From Alistipes sp. (GTDB lineage: Bacteria; Bacteroidota; Bacteroidia; Bacteroidales; Rikenellaceae): a DNA stretch of 64,000 bases. Below are positions 43,579 through 51,363 of this stretch, in pieces; position 1 is the first letter of the stretch, and each line of letters opens with the position of its first letter. The stretch is from contig JAFXIS010000039.1 in assembly GCA_017532885.1 (NCBI GenBank), positions 1-64,000 of the forward strand, given 5' to 3'. The notes under the pieces were generated by a model. The model had not been told where the DNA came from. It ran no database searches and saw only the letters and a list, made by a program, of their open reading frames with translations. A program made the translations under genes and the position numbers.

Positions 43579-43677
43579 AATCAACAATAAAGGCTTTTAC
43601 AATAAGTCATTATCTCAATTTGCACTCTACATATGTAGAACTTGAAAAAAGTTCCGCAAAAATACGAAAATATTTTT

Positions 43678-43685
43678 TAACTTTG
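43678..43685 (+). promoter_or_regulatory. -7 promoter element for the murB operon
   Basis: TAACTTTG matches TAnnTTTG, 84 bp before the murB ATG. It is divergent from the DUF4301 -7 box at 43657-43664, about 15 bp away. The -33 box is unclear. Confidence 0.5.
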
Positions 43686-43769
43686 TGGCTACGGAGTGAC
43701 AATATTACAATATTGGTGCAAAACAGACGATGGTAATTCAGTCAGGAAGAGGATAATTCAAATTTAGTT

Positions 43770-44780
43770 ATGATTAAACGCTACGCCGAGCATCCGCTCG
43801 TACAACTCAATAGTTTCCATGTCGATGAGGTCGCTGCTCACATCATAGAGTTCGACTGTGCGGAGGATTTGAAAGAGATTTTCGCCCCTGAGAACGCGCC
43901 ACAAAAGTGGTTTATTCTCGGAGGAGGAAACAATATCCTCTTCACGCAGCGTTATGACGGCACACTCATTCACCCCACAGGTAAGCAGTTAAAGGTCGTT
44001 GCAGAGGACGAGCGCACGCTGACAATCCTTGTGGAGGCGGGTATGGAGTGGGACGACATGGTCGCATGGTGCGTCGAGCGCGGATTATGGGGGGCTGAAA
44101 ACCTCTCTCTCATACCCGGCTCGGTGGGTGCTTCGCCCGTACAGAATATCGGAGCATACGGCGCGGAGGCCAAAGACATAATTTCGAAAGTACACTTTTT
44201 CGATATTGACACCCTCACGCTTCGCACATTGCTTAACGAGGAGTGCCGATTCGCCTATCGTGACAGTATATTCAAGCAGGAGTTGCGCGGCAAAGCAATT
44301 ATCACTGCCGTAGAATTTACACTTCACAAAGAGGCTCGACCCAACCTCGGCTATGGCGATTTAAGCCGCGAAGTGGAGGCAAGAGGAGGTGCTACGCTGA
44401 AAAATATCCGCGAAGCAGTCTGTGCGATTCGTCGCAGCAAACTCCCCGACACGGCAGAGTTGGGCAACGCCGGAAGTTTTTTCAAAAACCCCATTGTCGA
44501 GAGTGCTATTGCTGAGAATTTAGCTGCAAGGCATCCCGATATGCCGTTATATCCGGCACCGGAAGGCAAACGCAAATTGGCGGCCGGTTGGCTTATCGAC
44601 CGCGCCGGAATGAAGGGTTTTCGAAATGGCAAAGTGGGCGTACACGAGCGTCAGGCATTAGTTTTGGTAAATTTTGGCGGCGCAACGGGTAATGAGGTTA
44701 TAGCCTTGGCAAAGCAGGTGCAGAATGCCGTACGCGAGAAGTTCGGCATAGAGATAGAGCCCGAAGTGAATATTTTATAG
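43770..44780 (+). CDS. murB: UDP-N-acetylenolpyruvoylglucosamine reductase
   Basis: FAD- and NADPH-dependent second step of UDP-MurNAc synthesis for peptidoglycan. It is 336 aa, the longer E. coli-like type I form. It has LNSFHVDEVAAHIIEF, ILGGGNNILFT (FAD loop), LSLIPGSVGASPVQNIGAYGAE, the catalytic Ser in GNAGSFFKNPIV and the final Glu in EIEPEVNIL. It starts a rightward group with tilS and holA (19-21 bp gaps). Confidence 0.96.
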   Translation: MIKRYAEHPLVQLNSFHVDEVAAHIIEFDCAEDLKEIFAPENAPQKWFILGGGNNILFTQRYDGTLIHPTGKQLKVVAEDERTLTILVEAGMEWDDMVAWCVERGLWGAENLSLIPGSVGASPVQNIGAYGAEAKDIISKVHFFDIDTLTLRTLLNEECRFAYRDSIFKQELRGKAIITAVEFTLHKEARPNLGYGDLSREVEARGGATLKNIREAVCAIRRSKLPDTAELGNAGSFFKNPIVESAIAENLAARHPDMPLYPAPEGKRKLAAGWLIDRAGMKGFRNGKVGVHERQALVLVNFGGATGNEVIALAKQVQNAVREKFGIEIEPEVNIL

Positions 44781-44799
44781 AGATTTTGATTCCACGAAT

Positions 44800-46143
44800 A
44801 TGTTGATAGATAGATTTCAAGAGTATGTCAAAGAGCATCAGCTCTTCACCAAGCAGGATAAGATTCTGCTTACGGTGTCGGGGGGTGTGGATTCGATGGT
44901 GCTGATGTCGTTATGCGTAAACAGCGGTTACAATGTCGGCATCGCCCATTGTAATTTTTCATTGCGCGGGCACGAGAGCGACGAAGATGAGATAATGGTT
45001 CAGGAGAGCGCCCGACGCTACGGAATAGAGTGTTATAATATCCGTTTTGACACCCCTGCCGAGATGGAACGCACGGGAGAATCGATGGAGATGGCAGCCC
45101 GACGCCTACGCTATGAGTGGTTTCACAAGTTATGCGACGAACATGGCTACACGGTAATTGCCATAGCCCACCATATTGACGACTCAATCGAGACCTTCTT
45201 TATCAATATGTTACGCGGTACAGGATTGCGAGGTCTTACGGGCATAAGCAAGCAGGTGGGACGCATCGTGCGACCGCTGATGTTCGCTACGCGCAAAGAG
45301 ATTTTGGAGTATGCCCATGCGAAGCATATCATATTTCGCGAGGACTCGTCAAACCTCTCGACAAAATACCTGCGCAACAAGATTCGACTCGGCATTATTC
45401 CCCGCATGAGGGAGATAAATCCGCGTTTCTCGTTCCTGATGCATCGTAACATCGAGCGATTAACCGCAGCTCAGCAATTTATCGACGGAGCCATCGACAA
45501 CATCTTCAGCGATATAGCTGTTATCGACGGAGAGATTTGTACGCTTCATATCGACAAGATTGCCGACTCTTCGTCGCGCGACTTTGTGATATATGAGATT
45601 CTAAACTCGCGTTTCGGCTTCAAAGGCGATACGGTAGATAATCTCTGCAAAGCCCTCGATTCGGGGAAAGTCGGTAAACGATTCTATTCGCGCAGCCATG
45701 TGGCGTATATCGACCGCGGAAACATATCAATCACAACGATTGACGACAGCGACCTCTGCGAAATAACAATAGCAAAGGGGCAGCATCGCGCATATTGCGG
45801 AGCTTCGGTGCTATATTTCGACGAGTGTGACGCCGATAGTCTTGACACATATCACACACCTGACAATGTCGCCCTTTTAGACCTTTCGAAAATCACCTTC
45901 CCGCTCACATTAAGGCGTTGGCAGGAGGGCGATAGTTTCCAGCCATTCGGCATGAATGGGCGCAAGAAGGTGAGCGATTACCTTATCGACCACAAGGTGT
46001 CGATGGCGGAGAAGTCGCGTCAATTCGTATTGCTTTCGGGCGACGAGATTGCATGGGTTGTAGGGCGTCGTACGGGCGATGATTTCCGTCTGACGGACAA
46101 CACCGACAAGGTACTTCGCATCGTATGCGAGAACAATTATTAA
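44800..46143 (+). CDS. tilS: tRNA(Ile)-lysidine synthase
   Basis: Adds lysine to C34 of the AUA-reading tRNA-Ile. It is 447 aa. The N-type ATP pyrophosphatase P-loop SGGVDSMVLM lies near residues 28-37, followed by HCNFSLRGHESDEDE, AHHIDDSIETFFINMLRGTGLRGLTG and RKEI-EYA. The C-terminal substrate domains include LRRWQEGDSFQPFGMNGRKKVSDYLIDHKVS. It lies 19 bp after murB and 21 bp before holA. Confidence 0.95.
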   Translation: MLIDRFQEYVKEHQLFTKQDKILLTVSGGVDSMVLMSLCVNSGYNVGIAHCNFSLRGHESDEDEIMVQESARRYGIECYNIRFDTPAEMERTGESMEMAARRLRYEWFHKLCDEHGYTVIAIAHHIDDSIETFFINMLRGTGLRGLTGISKQVGRIVRPLMFATRKEILEYAHAKHIIFREDSSNLSTKYLRNKIRLGIIPRMREINPRFSFLMHRNIERLTAAQQFIDGAIDNIFSDIAVIDGEICTLHIDKIADSSSRDFVIYEILNSRFGFKGDTVDNLCKALDSGKVGKRFYSRSHVAYIDRGNISITTIDDSDLCEITIAKGQHRAYCGASVLYFDECDADSLDTYHTPDNVALLDLSKITFPLTLRRWQEGDSFQPFGMNGRKKVSDYLIDHKVSMAEKSRQFVLLSGDEIAWVVGRRTGDDFRLTDNTDKVLRIVCENNY

Positions 46144-46164
46144 CAGGGAAAGTTTTGGAGCAAA

Positions 46165-47235
46165 ATGGCAAAATCGACCATAAAATTCAAGGATTGCGTA
46201 GCTCAGTTCGAGGAGCTGAAGAAACAGATAAAGAGCCGAAAATTTGCACCCATATATCTTTTGATGGGTGAGGAGAGCTACTTTATCGACGAGCTCTGTT
46301 CGTTGCTTGCCAGCAGCATCCTTGACCCCGCAGAGCAGGCTTTCAACCAGATTACCGTCTATGGCAAGGATAGCGAGGCAGGACAGATTGTAAACCTCTG
46401 CCGCCAGATGCCGATGATGGGCTCTTACGAGGTTATAATCGTCAAGGAGGCACAACAATTACGACAGATTGAGAAGCTGTCGCACTACACCTCCAAGCCC
46501 CAGCCTACGACAATTCTAATCGTCTGTCACAAGGAGAAGTCGGTCGATAAACGCTCGGCATTTTACAAGCAGTGCAACGCCTCGGGAGTTGTATTTGAAT
46601 CGTTGCGCCCTCGCGACTACGAGATAGGCCCGTGGCTCACACAATTCATCGCCACAAAGGGGCTGCGCATCGGCAACAAGGCGGTGCAGATGCTCACCGA
46701 CCACCTCGGCTGCGACATCTCGAAGATATCGAACGAGGTAGATAAACTTTTGGTCGGCCTACCCGTTGGCACAACCGAAATTACCGACCGCGACATAGAG
46801 AATAATGTCGGTATCTCGAAGGACTTCAACAACTTCGAACTTTGCAATGCAATTGCGGTGCGCGATGTGGCTCGCGCCATGGCCATTGCCGACCATTTTG
46901 CCCGAAACCCTAAGGATAATCCTCTCTTGGTTACAATCATGGCATTGTTCGGATTGTTCCGCGACATGTTTATCATAAATTACCTGCGTTGGCAGTCACA
47001 GCGAAAAAACACTGCATTTCCTAACGACATGGAGCTGATGCGCATCCTGAAGAAGAGTAATCTTTACGCCATAGGTGAGCTTAAGCAACAATCCACACGC
47101 TGGCCCACACCGAAATTATTTAAGATTTTAGGGCTTCTGCGCGAGTACGACGGCAAGAGCAAAGGTATCGACACGGGAGGTATGAGCGACGGAGAGTTGT
47201 TGCGCGAGCTACTCCTTAAAATATTCACATTATAG
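46165..47235 (+). CDS. holA: DNA polymerase III subunit delta
   Basis: Clamp-loader subunit that opens the beta clamp. It is 356 aa. The N-terminal AAA+-like fold shows YLLMGEESYFIDELCSLL and a degenerate Walker B-like region. The middle has GCDISKISNEVDKLL and NVGISKDFNNFELCNAIAVRD, both typical of delta. The C-terminal helical domain contains IGELKQQSTRWPTPKLFKILGLLREYDGKSKG. It ends 2 bp before the next gene, so the two are co-translated. Confidence 0.92.
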   Translation: MAKSTIKFKDCVAQFEELKKQIKSRKFAPIYLLMGEESYFIDELCSLLASSILDPAEQAFNQITVYGKDSEAGQIVNLCRQMPMMGSYEVIIVKEAQQLRQIEKLSHYTSKPQPTTILIVCHKEKSVDKRSAFYKQCNASGVVFESLRPRDYEIGPWLTQFIATKGLRIGNKAVQMLTDHLGCDISKISNEVDKLLVGLPVGTTEITDRDIENNVGISKDFNNFELCNAIAVRDVARAMAIADHFARNPKDNPLLVTIMALFGLFRDMFIINYLRWQSQRKNTAFPNDMELMRILKKSNLYAIGELKQQSTRWPTPKLFKILGLLREYDGKSKGIDTGGMSDGELLRELLLKIFTL

Positions 47236-47237
47236 AA

Positions 47238-48014
47238 ATGGCAGAGCGGATAACCGACAGATATATGATTCTGAATGGAGAACTCATTATGGAGTATCCC
47301 CAAGCGGTGCCATATATTTACCAAAACATCCACACTATAAATCATAAAGCGCGTTTCGCCGCACAACACATAGCATATCTGAATCATTCGGCAGAAGAGC
47401 TTTTCGGCGTAACACTACCTCTTTCTGTGCAACAGCTTGAGGCACAAGTAGCCCAACTTTTAGCCGCCAATCGCCTCACGCGCAACGCGACAATAAAGGT
47501 AGAGCTTGCCTTAGATGCTTCGGGCGATTACACCTTACGATGCGGCGAGGGAACAATCTATGCAGGATATGCTATGCGCAGCCTGCGTCCTACGGCAGTT
47601 TGCGTACCGGCAAATATGCCACTATCACCCCACCCCACATCCGCAACAATTGCCACACGCCTCTTTGCCGACGCCATAGCTCGCACAAAAGGTTATCACA
47701 CAGCCATAATCGCCGAGCGCGACGGAGGCATTGCCATAGAGCCTTGCGCGCCCCTCTTTATTATAAAGGAGTATACGATGTTTTCTGCCGAGGGGTATCG
47801 CTCTGTGGAGTTTGACCTTACGGAGAAGGCAGCTATGCTCGCCGGTCTACAAATCGAGCATCGCCGACTTACGATTGCCGACCTACGCGATGCCGATGAG
47901 GTTATCGTGGTCGATTGGCAAGGCGTAAGTGCCATATCCGAGATTGCCAATCGCCCCTATATGGATATTTTGGCGCATAATATCGCCAAAGGATTGGAGC
48001 GCATTGCCAAATAG
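47238..48014 (+). CDS. Class IV aminotransferase-like protein lacking the PLP lysine
   Basis: A 258-aa protein. Its pattern follows the branched-chain/aminodeoxychorismate lyase fold: ILNGEL at the N-terminus, IYQNIHTINHKARFAAQHI (fold equivalent of the ETIRV...HxxRL helix), SPHP then ATIATRLFADAIA, EPCAPLFIIKE, and the C-terminal LTIADLRDADEVIVVDWQGVSAISEI. At the place of the PLP Schiff-base Lys (hP-x-x-a-x-I-K-T-L) it has Ala139-Thr140. The Arg of the phosphate-binding HLxRL is also missing (HIAYL). It is therefore probably a non-PLP, degenerate member, and 4-amino-4-deoxychorismate lyase activity should not be assumed. A DUF3822-like label is possible; I am not sure. Confidence 0.6.
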   Translation: MAERITDRYMILNGELIMEYPQAVPYIYQNIHTINHKARFAAQHIAYLNHSAEELFGVTLPLSVQQLEAQVAQLLAANRLTRNATIKVELALDASGDYTLRCGEGTIYAGYAMRSLRPTAVCVPANMPLSPHPTSATIATRLFADAIARTKGYHTAIIAERDGGIAIEPCAPLFIIKEYTMFSAEGYRSVEFDLTEKAAMLAGLQIEHRRLTIADLRDADEVIVVDWQGVSAISEIANRPYMDILAHNIAKGLERIAK

Positions 48015-48049
48015 TTAGCCCAAATCGTCGAAATCGTTTTTTTAATGAG

Positions 48050-48097
48050 TTTAGGGAATTTAGCGCCGATGCTAACACTATACCTAATTCCCCTAAA
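48050..48097 (+). repeat. TTTAGGGAATTTAG inverted repeat after the class IV gene
   Basis: TTTAGGGAATTTAG (48050-48063) and CTAATTCCCCTAAA (48083-48097 region) form an imperfect stem. The same words occur as a perfect 16-bp inverted repeat at 50645-50699 and in pieces at 76-115. It may act as a terminator. Confidence 0.5.
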
Positions 48098-48135
48098 TTC
48101 CTTAAATTCACTAATTTCCTTAATTGAACTACCTT

Positions 48136-48209
48136 GTCATTCTGAGCAATTATTTTTTTCAGATTCTCGCGTCGGCAAAAGCCTCCTCAGAATGACGAAA
48201 AAAATAATT
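48136..48209. repeat. Intergenic repeat, copy 3 (A-B...A'-B')
   Basis: A is GTCATTCTGAG (48136-48146) with perfect A' CTCAGAATGAC (48186-48196). B is AATTATTTTTTTC (48148-48160) with perfect B' GAAAAAAATAATT (48197-48209). The arms are in order A B A' B', not nested. B differs from copy 1, but B' has changed with it. Confidence 0.8.
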
Positions 48210-48222
48210 TTGAATTCTTAAT

Positions 48223-48253
48223 TTTGAATTTTGAATTCCAACGCCTATCTTTG
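48223..48253 (+). promoter_or_regulatory. Promoter of the thiamine-regulated TonB receptor
   Basis: TTTG (48223-48226), 19 bp, TATCTTTG (48246-48253): an exact match to the Bacteroidetes consensus in both boxes. Transcription would start near 48260, immediately before the TPP riboswitch. Confidence 0.82.
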
Positions 48254-48262
48254 CCACGACAT

Positions 48263-48338
48263 TTCAAAGGGGTGCCTTACTATCAGGCTGAGATTATACC
48301 CATTGTACCGGATACGGGTAATGCCGAGACCGGGAAAG
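48263..48338 (+). ncRNA. TPP riboswitch (THI element)
   Basis: Contains the conserved blocks of the thiamine pyrophosphate aptamer in order: GGGGTGCC (48269-48276), GGCTGAGA (48286-48293), TACCC, GGGTAATGCC (48316-48325) and CGGGAAAG. TTTC/GAAA can close P1. Downstream, CCCCTTT (48359-48365) could pair with AAAGGGG (48266-48272) of the aptamer as an alternative structure. The gene start is 60 nt past the aptamer. The riboswitch should reduce receptor expression when TPP is plentiful. Confidence 0.92.
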
Positions 48339-48397
48339 ATGCTACAATCTTATATTATCCCCTTTTCAGTGTTTTTAACTTAAAAATTAAAAGCTAA

Positions 48398-50629
48398 ATG
48401 AAAAGGATTTTTATTTTGCTGGCAGCTGTGGCACAGTGCCTTACAGTTGCAAATGCGACAAACAGAATGTCGCAAGATTCTCTACTCACTCTCTCCGTAG
48501 AGCCTATCGAAGTAGTGGCGGTTCGCGCCCAAAAATCATCTGCCGTAGCGCATTCCAACCTTTCGGAAGAGGAGGTCGAGCGCAACCGTTACGGATTGGA
48601 TTTCCCCTCGGTGCTGGCGCTTACGCCCTCGGTCATTGCGACCAACGAAACAGGCATCGGCATTGGTGGTACATCGTTCAAGATTCGCGGCACAGATGCC
48701 ACACGCCTCAATGTGACGATTAATGGCGTGGCGATGAACAACCCCGACTCCCACTCGATGTATTGGTACGACACGCCCGACCTTATCTCGGCAGTAGGCG
48801 ATGTTCAGGTGCAGCGTGGCGCAGGAACATCGACAAACGGAACAGCGGCATTCGGTGGAGCCGTAAGCATGACAACGGCAACACCGCCGACATCGCTCGG
48901 AGGCGAAGCTACACTCTCCTATGGCTCGTATAACACGCAGAAGCAGGGTGTGCAGTTCTCGTCGGGATTGATGGGTGGACGATGGGCCGTTGATGCGCGC
49001 CTTACGCACATCGCCTCGGATGGTTACATCGACCGCGGAGCTACCGACCTCTGCTCCTACATGTTGCAAGGGGCTTATTACGGCAAGCGCACCTCGGTAA
49101 AGTTGCTATCGTTCGGAGGTAAGGCAAAGACCTACCTGACATATACGGGAGTATCGAAAGAGGATATGGAACTCTACGGGCGTCGTTATCACACCGAGGG
49201 ACAGTACGAAACAAGCAATGGCCCATATGTATTGGAGGATGGTACGCATGTCGATTACTATGACGACCACACCGACAACTATCTGCAACTGAATAATCAG
49301 TTCATCGTAAATCATCGTTTGTCGGATAACTGGCAGCTTAACTTCACGGGATTTTATACCTACGGCTACGGATTTTACAAGCAGTATAAGGCGGACCGCA
49401 CCTTGGCCGAGTATCTGAATCTCGGTATCGACGACTACGACATCGAGGCCGATATGATTCGTCGCAAGGTGATGAAAAACCATACGGGCGGAGCAAACAT
49501 CGCCGCAGCATACCACTCCGACCACCTGTCGTTTATCGTTGGAGGCTCATGGAGCACCTATGCCTGCCCGCATTGGGGCGAGTTGGATTGGGTTGATGGA
49601 CTCGAGAAGCGCGACTACGCAGGTCGTTGGTACGACAACGATGTACGCAAGCAGGACGGCAATCTGTTCGTAAAAGCCGATTGGAGCGTCGCCGAGGGAC
49701 TTAACCTTATAGCCGATTTGCAATATCGCCATGTATATTATAAGGCGTGGGGCGTGAACGACAATTTCGATTGGAACACTATGCAGATGCAGCCCATCGA
49801 CATTGGCGAAGATTACCACTTCTTCAATCCCCGCATCGGCCTGAGCTACGATTTCGGACGCTACAACAACCTCTTCCTCTCGGCTGCGATAGCCAACAAA
49901 GAGCCTACGCGCTCGGACTTCACCGACCGATATATGTTCTCCGTAGACGATAGCCAACCCAAGTCGGAGAGGCTCCACGACTTTGAATTGGGATATAGCT
50001 ACTCATCGCCACGCCTGACATTGGGGGCAAATCTCTACTACATGCTCTACAGCGACCAATTGGTTCATACGGGTCTGGTAAACGACGGCTCCGATGCGCT
50101 AAATGTAAATGTCCCCGACAGCTATCGTTGCGGAGTGGAACTTTTAGCCACATGGCGCGCTACACGCCATCTCTCGCTGGGTGGTAACTTAACGCTCAGC
50201 CGCAATAAGATTCGCGACTATGTCGATATGCTCGCCGACAGTCCCACATATGGGCAGAATCTCGGCGACAAGGATATATCCTACTCGCCCGAGGCTATGG
50301 GTCGCACATTTATTGACTTTAAGGCGGGCGGTTTTGAGGCTATGCTCTCAACGACCTTTGTCGGCAAGCAATATTTCACCAACAACGAGGTGGAGGCACT
50401 CTCGCTCGAGGCGTATAACTTCACCACTCTCGACCTTAGCTACACCATGCCGAGCAACACCAGAAATCGCGTACGCTTTGGCATTACACTCTATAATCTC
50501 TTCAATCAGAAGTATTGCAGTCACGGCTACGGATACTCCTATATGTGGGACGGAGTGCGCTACGACGAAGCTTTCTACTTCCCACAAGCTCCCATGCACG
50601 CCTTGGCAAATGTGACGGTGAAGTTTTAG
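48398..50629 (+). CDS. TonB-dependent receptor, predicted thiamine or precursor uptake
   Basis: A 743-aa outer-membrane receptor. The signal peptide covers residues about 1-22. It has a plug domain (about 30-165: KIRGTDATRLNVTINGVAMN, VQVQRGAGTSTNGTAAFGGAV) and a 22-strand type beta barrel to the end (final residues TVKF, aromatic-rich strands). There is no carboxypeptidase-like N-terminal extension and no neighbouring SusD, so it is not a glycan receptor. The TPP riboswitch in its leader points to thiamine, a phosphorylated form or a precursor as ligand. Such THI-regulated receptors are known in Bacteroides. The partner inner-membrane transporter (PnuT) is not adjacent. Confidence 0.92.
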   Translation: MKRIFILLAAVAQCLTVANATNRMSQDSLLTLSVEPIEVVAVRAQKSSAVAHSNLSEEEVERNRYGLDFPSVLALTPSVIATNETGIGIGGTSFKIRGTDATRLNVTINGVAMNNPDSHSMYWYDTPDLISAVGDVQVQRGAGTSTNGTAAFGGAVSMTTATPPTSLGGEATLSYGSYNTQKQGVQFSSGLMGGRWAVDARLTHIASDGYIDRGATDLCSYMLQGAYYGKRTSVKLLSFGGKAKTYLTYTGVSKEDMELYGRRYHTEGQYETSNGPYVLEDGTHVDYYDDHTDNYLQLNNQFIVNHRLSDNWQLNFTGFYTYGYGFYKQYKADRTLAEYLNLGIDDYDIEADMIRRKVMKNHTGGANIAAAYHSDHLSFIVGGSWSTYACPHWGELDWVDGLEKRDYAGRWYDNDVRKQDGNLFVKADWSVAEGLNLIADLQYRHVYYKAWGVNDNFDWNTMQMQPIDIGEDYHFFNPRIGLSYDFGRYNNLFLSAAIANKEPTRSDFTDRYMFSVDDSQPKSERLHDFELGYSYSSPRLTLGANLYYMLYSDQLVHTGLVNDGSDALNVNVPDSYRCGVELLATWRATRHLSLGGNLTLSRNKIRDYVDMLADSPTYGQNLGDKDISYSPEAMGRTFIDFKAGGFEAMLSTTFVGKQYFTNNEVEALSLEAYNFTTLDLSYTMPSNTRNRVRFGITLYNLFNQKYCSHGYGYSYMWDGVRYDEAFYFPQAPMHALANVTVKF

Positions 50630-50644
50630 TAGTTAAAGTTTAGG

Positions 50645-50699
50645 GAATTTAGGGAATTTAGGGAGTTTAGCACAACACATACTTAAATTCCCTAAATTC
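50645..50699 (+). terminator. Inverted repeat after the TonB receptor gene
   Basis: Perfect 16-bp stem GAATTTAGGGAATTTA (50645-50660) / TAAATTCCCTAAATTC (50684-50699) with a 23-nt loop. The left arm is part of a GGGAATTTA tandem (three units, 50643-50664). It could terminate the receptor transcript, although there is no long T-run. Confidence 0.55.
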
Positions 50700-50710
50700 T
50701 TTAATCTCCC

Positions 50711-50795
50711 TATCTTTGCCCTCTGCTCTTTCATCCTTACCCTCCCTATCTTTGCTCTCAGCTCTTTTATCTTTCATCTTTTATGAGTATCTTTG
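50711..50795 (+). promoter_or_regulatory. Three tandem TATCTTTG boxes before coaD
   Basis: Exact TATCTTTG at 50711-50718, 50747-50754 and 50788-50795, plus TATCTTTC at 50768-50775. The first two lie in a 36-bp direct repeat (CCCTATCTTTG...CTCTTT). The last is 20 bp before the coaD ATG. Clear TTTG -33 boxes are lacking. Confidence 0.5.
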
Positions 50796-50815
50796 CCCCA
50801 AATAGTAAGGGATAT

Positions 50816-51295
50816 ATGAAGATAGCTCTATTTCCGGGTTCGTTTGACCCCTTTACACGCGGTCACGAAGCGATAGTCGAGGAGGCATTGAAACTCTTCG
50901 ACCGGGTGGTCATAGCCATAGGCGAGAATATTCAGAAAAAAACGCTCTTAACGGCCGAGAATCGTCGCCGCTTAATCGAGGCGGTGTATAGCGGTAATTC
51001 GCGCGTAGAGTGTATTGTATACTCATCTTTAACCGTAGATGTAGCGGCAAAGGTGGGTGCTACGGCTATAATTCGCGGCATACGCAACACCATAGACTTC
51101 GAATATGAGCGCACTTTGGCCGATATCAATCGCCGCATATCACCCGACATTGCAACCGTAATGCTCTTAACGCCGCCACAGCTATCGGATATATCCTCTT
51201 CGGCGGTGCGTGAGCTACTCGCATTTGGTCATAGCGTCGAGGAGATGTTACCCGCAGGCATTAGTATTGAGCCTTATATCGAAAAATCAAAATAG
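50816..51295 (+). CDS. coaD: Phosphopantetheine adenylyltransferase
   Basis: Fourth step of coenzyme A synthesis: 4'-phosphopantetheine + ATP to dephospho-CoA. It is 159 aa from ATG 50816, chosen because MKIALFPGSFDPF is the family N-terminus; an upstream ATG at 50783 adds 11 unlikely residues. It has GSFDPFTRGH (nucleotidyltransferase HxGH-type motif), TAIIRGIRNTIDFEYE, and ISSSAVREL. It is preceded by tandem promoter-like boxes and stands alone before lpxD. Confidence 0.96.
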   Translation: MKIALFPGSFDPFTRGHEAIVEEALKLFDRVVIAIGENIQKKTLLTAENRRRLIEAVYSGNSRVECIVYSSLTVDVAAKVGATAIIRGIRNTIDFEYERTLADINRRISPDIATVMLLTPPQLSDISSSAVRELLAFGHSVEEMLPAGISIEPYIEKSK

Positions 51296-51305
51296 AGGAT
51301 ACAAC

Positions 51306-51336
51306 TTGCAGAAAATAGGAAAGATAATTATATTTG
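51306..51336 (+). promoter_or_regulatory. lpxD promoter
   Basis: TTG (51306-51308), 20 bp, TATATTTG (51329-51336), 27 bp before the lpxD ATG. It matches the Bacteroidetes consensus. Confidence 0.7.
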
Positions 51337-51363
51337 TACGATAACTAATTAAACAGAATATTT

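Larger units (their letters stand above)
48015..48222. other. Repeat-rich intergenic region before the TPP riboswitch
   Basis: No gene. It is made of a TTTAGGGAATTTAG stem (48050-48097), the third A-B repeat copy (48136-48209), and AATTC/TTTTGAA runs leading into a promoter. It looks like an accumulation of small repeats. Confidence 0.6.

Noticed and set aside
50643..50664. Short tandem repeats as a CRISPR array
   Set aside because: Units are about 10 bp, without spacers or cas genes.
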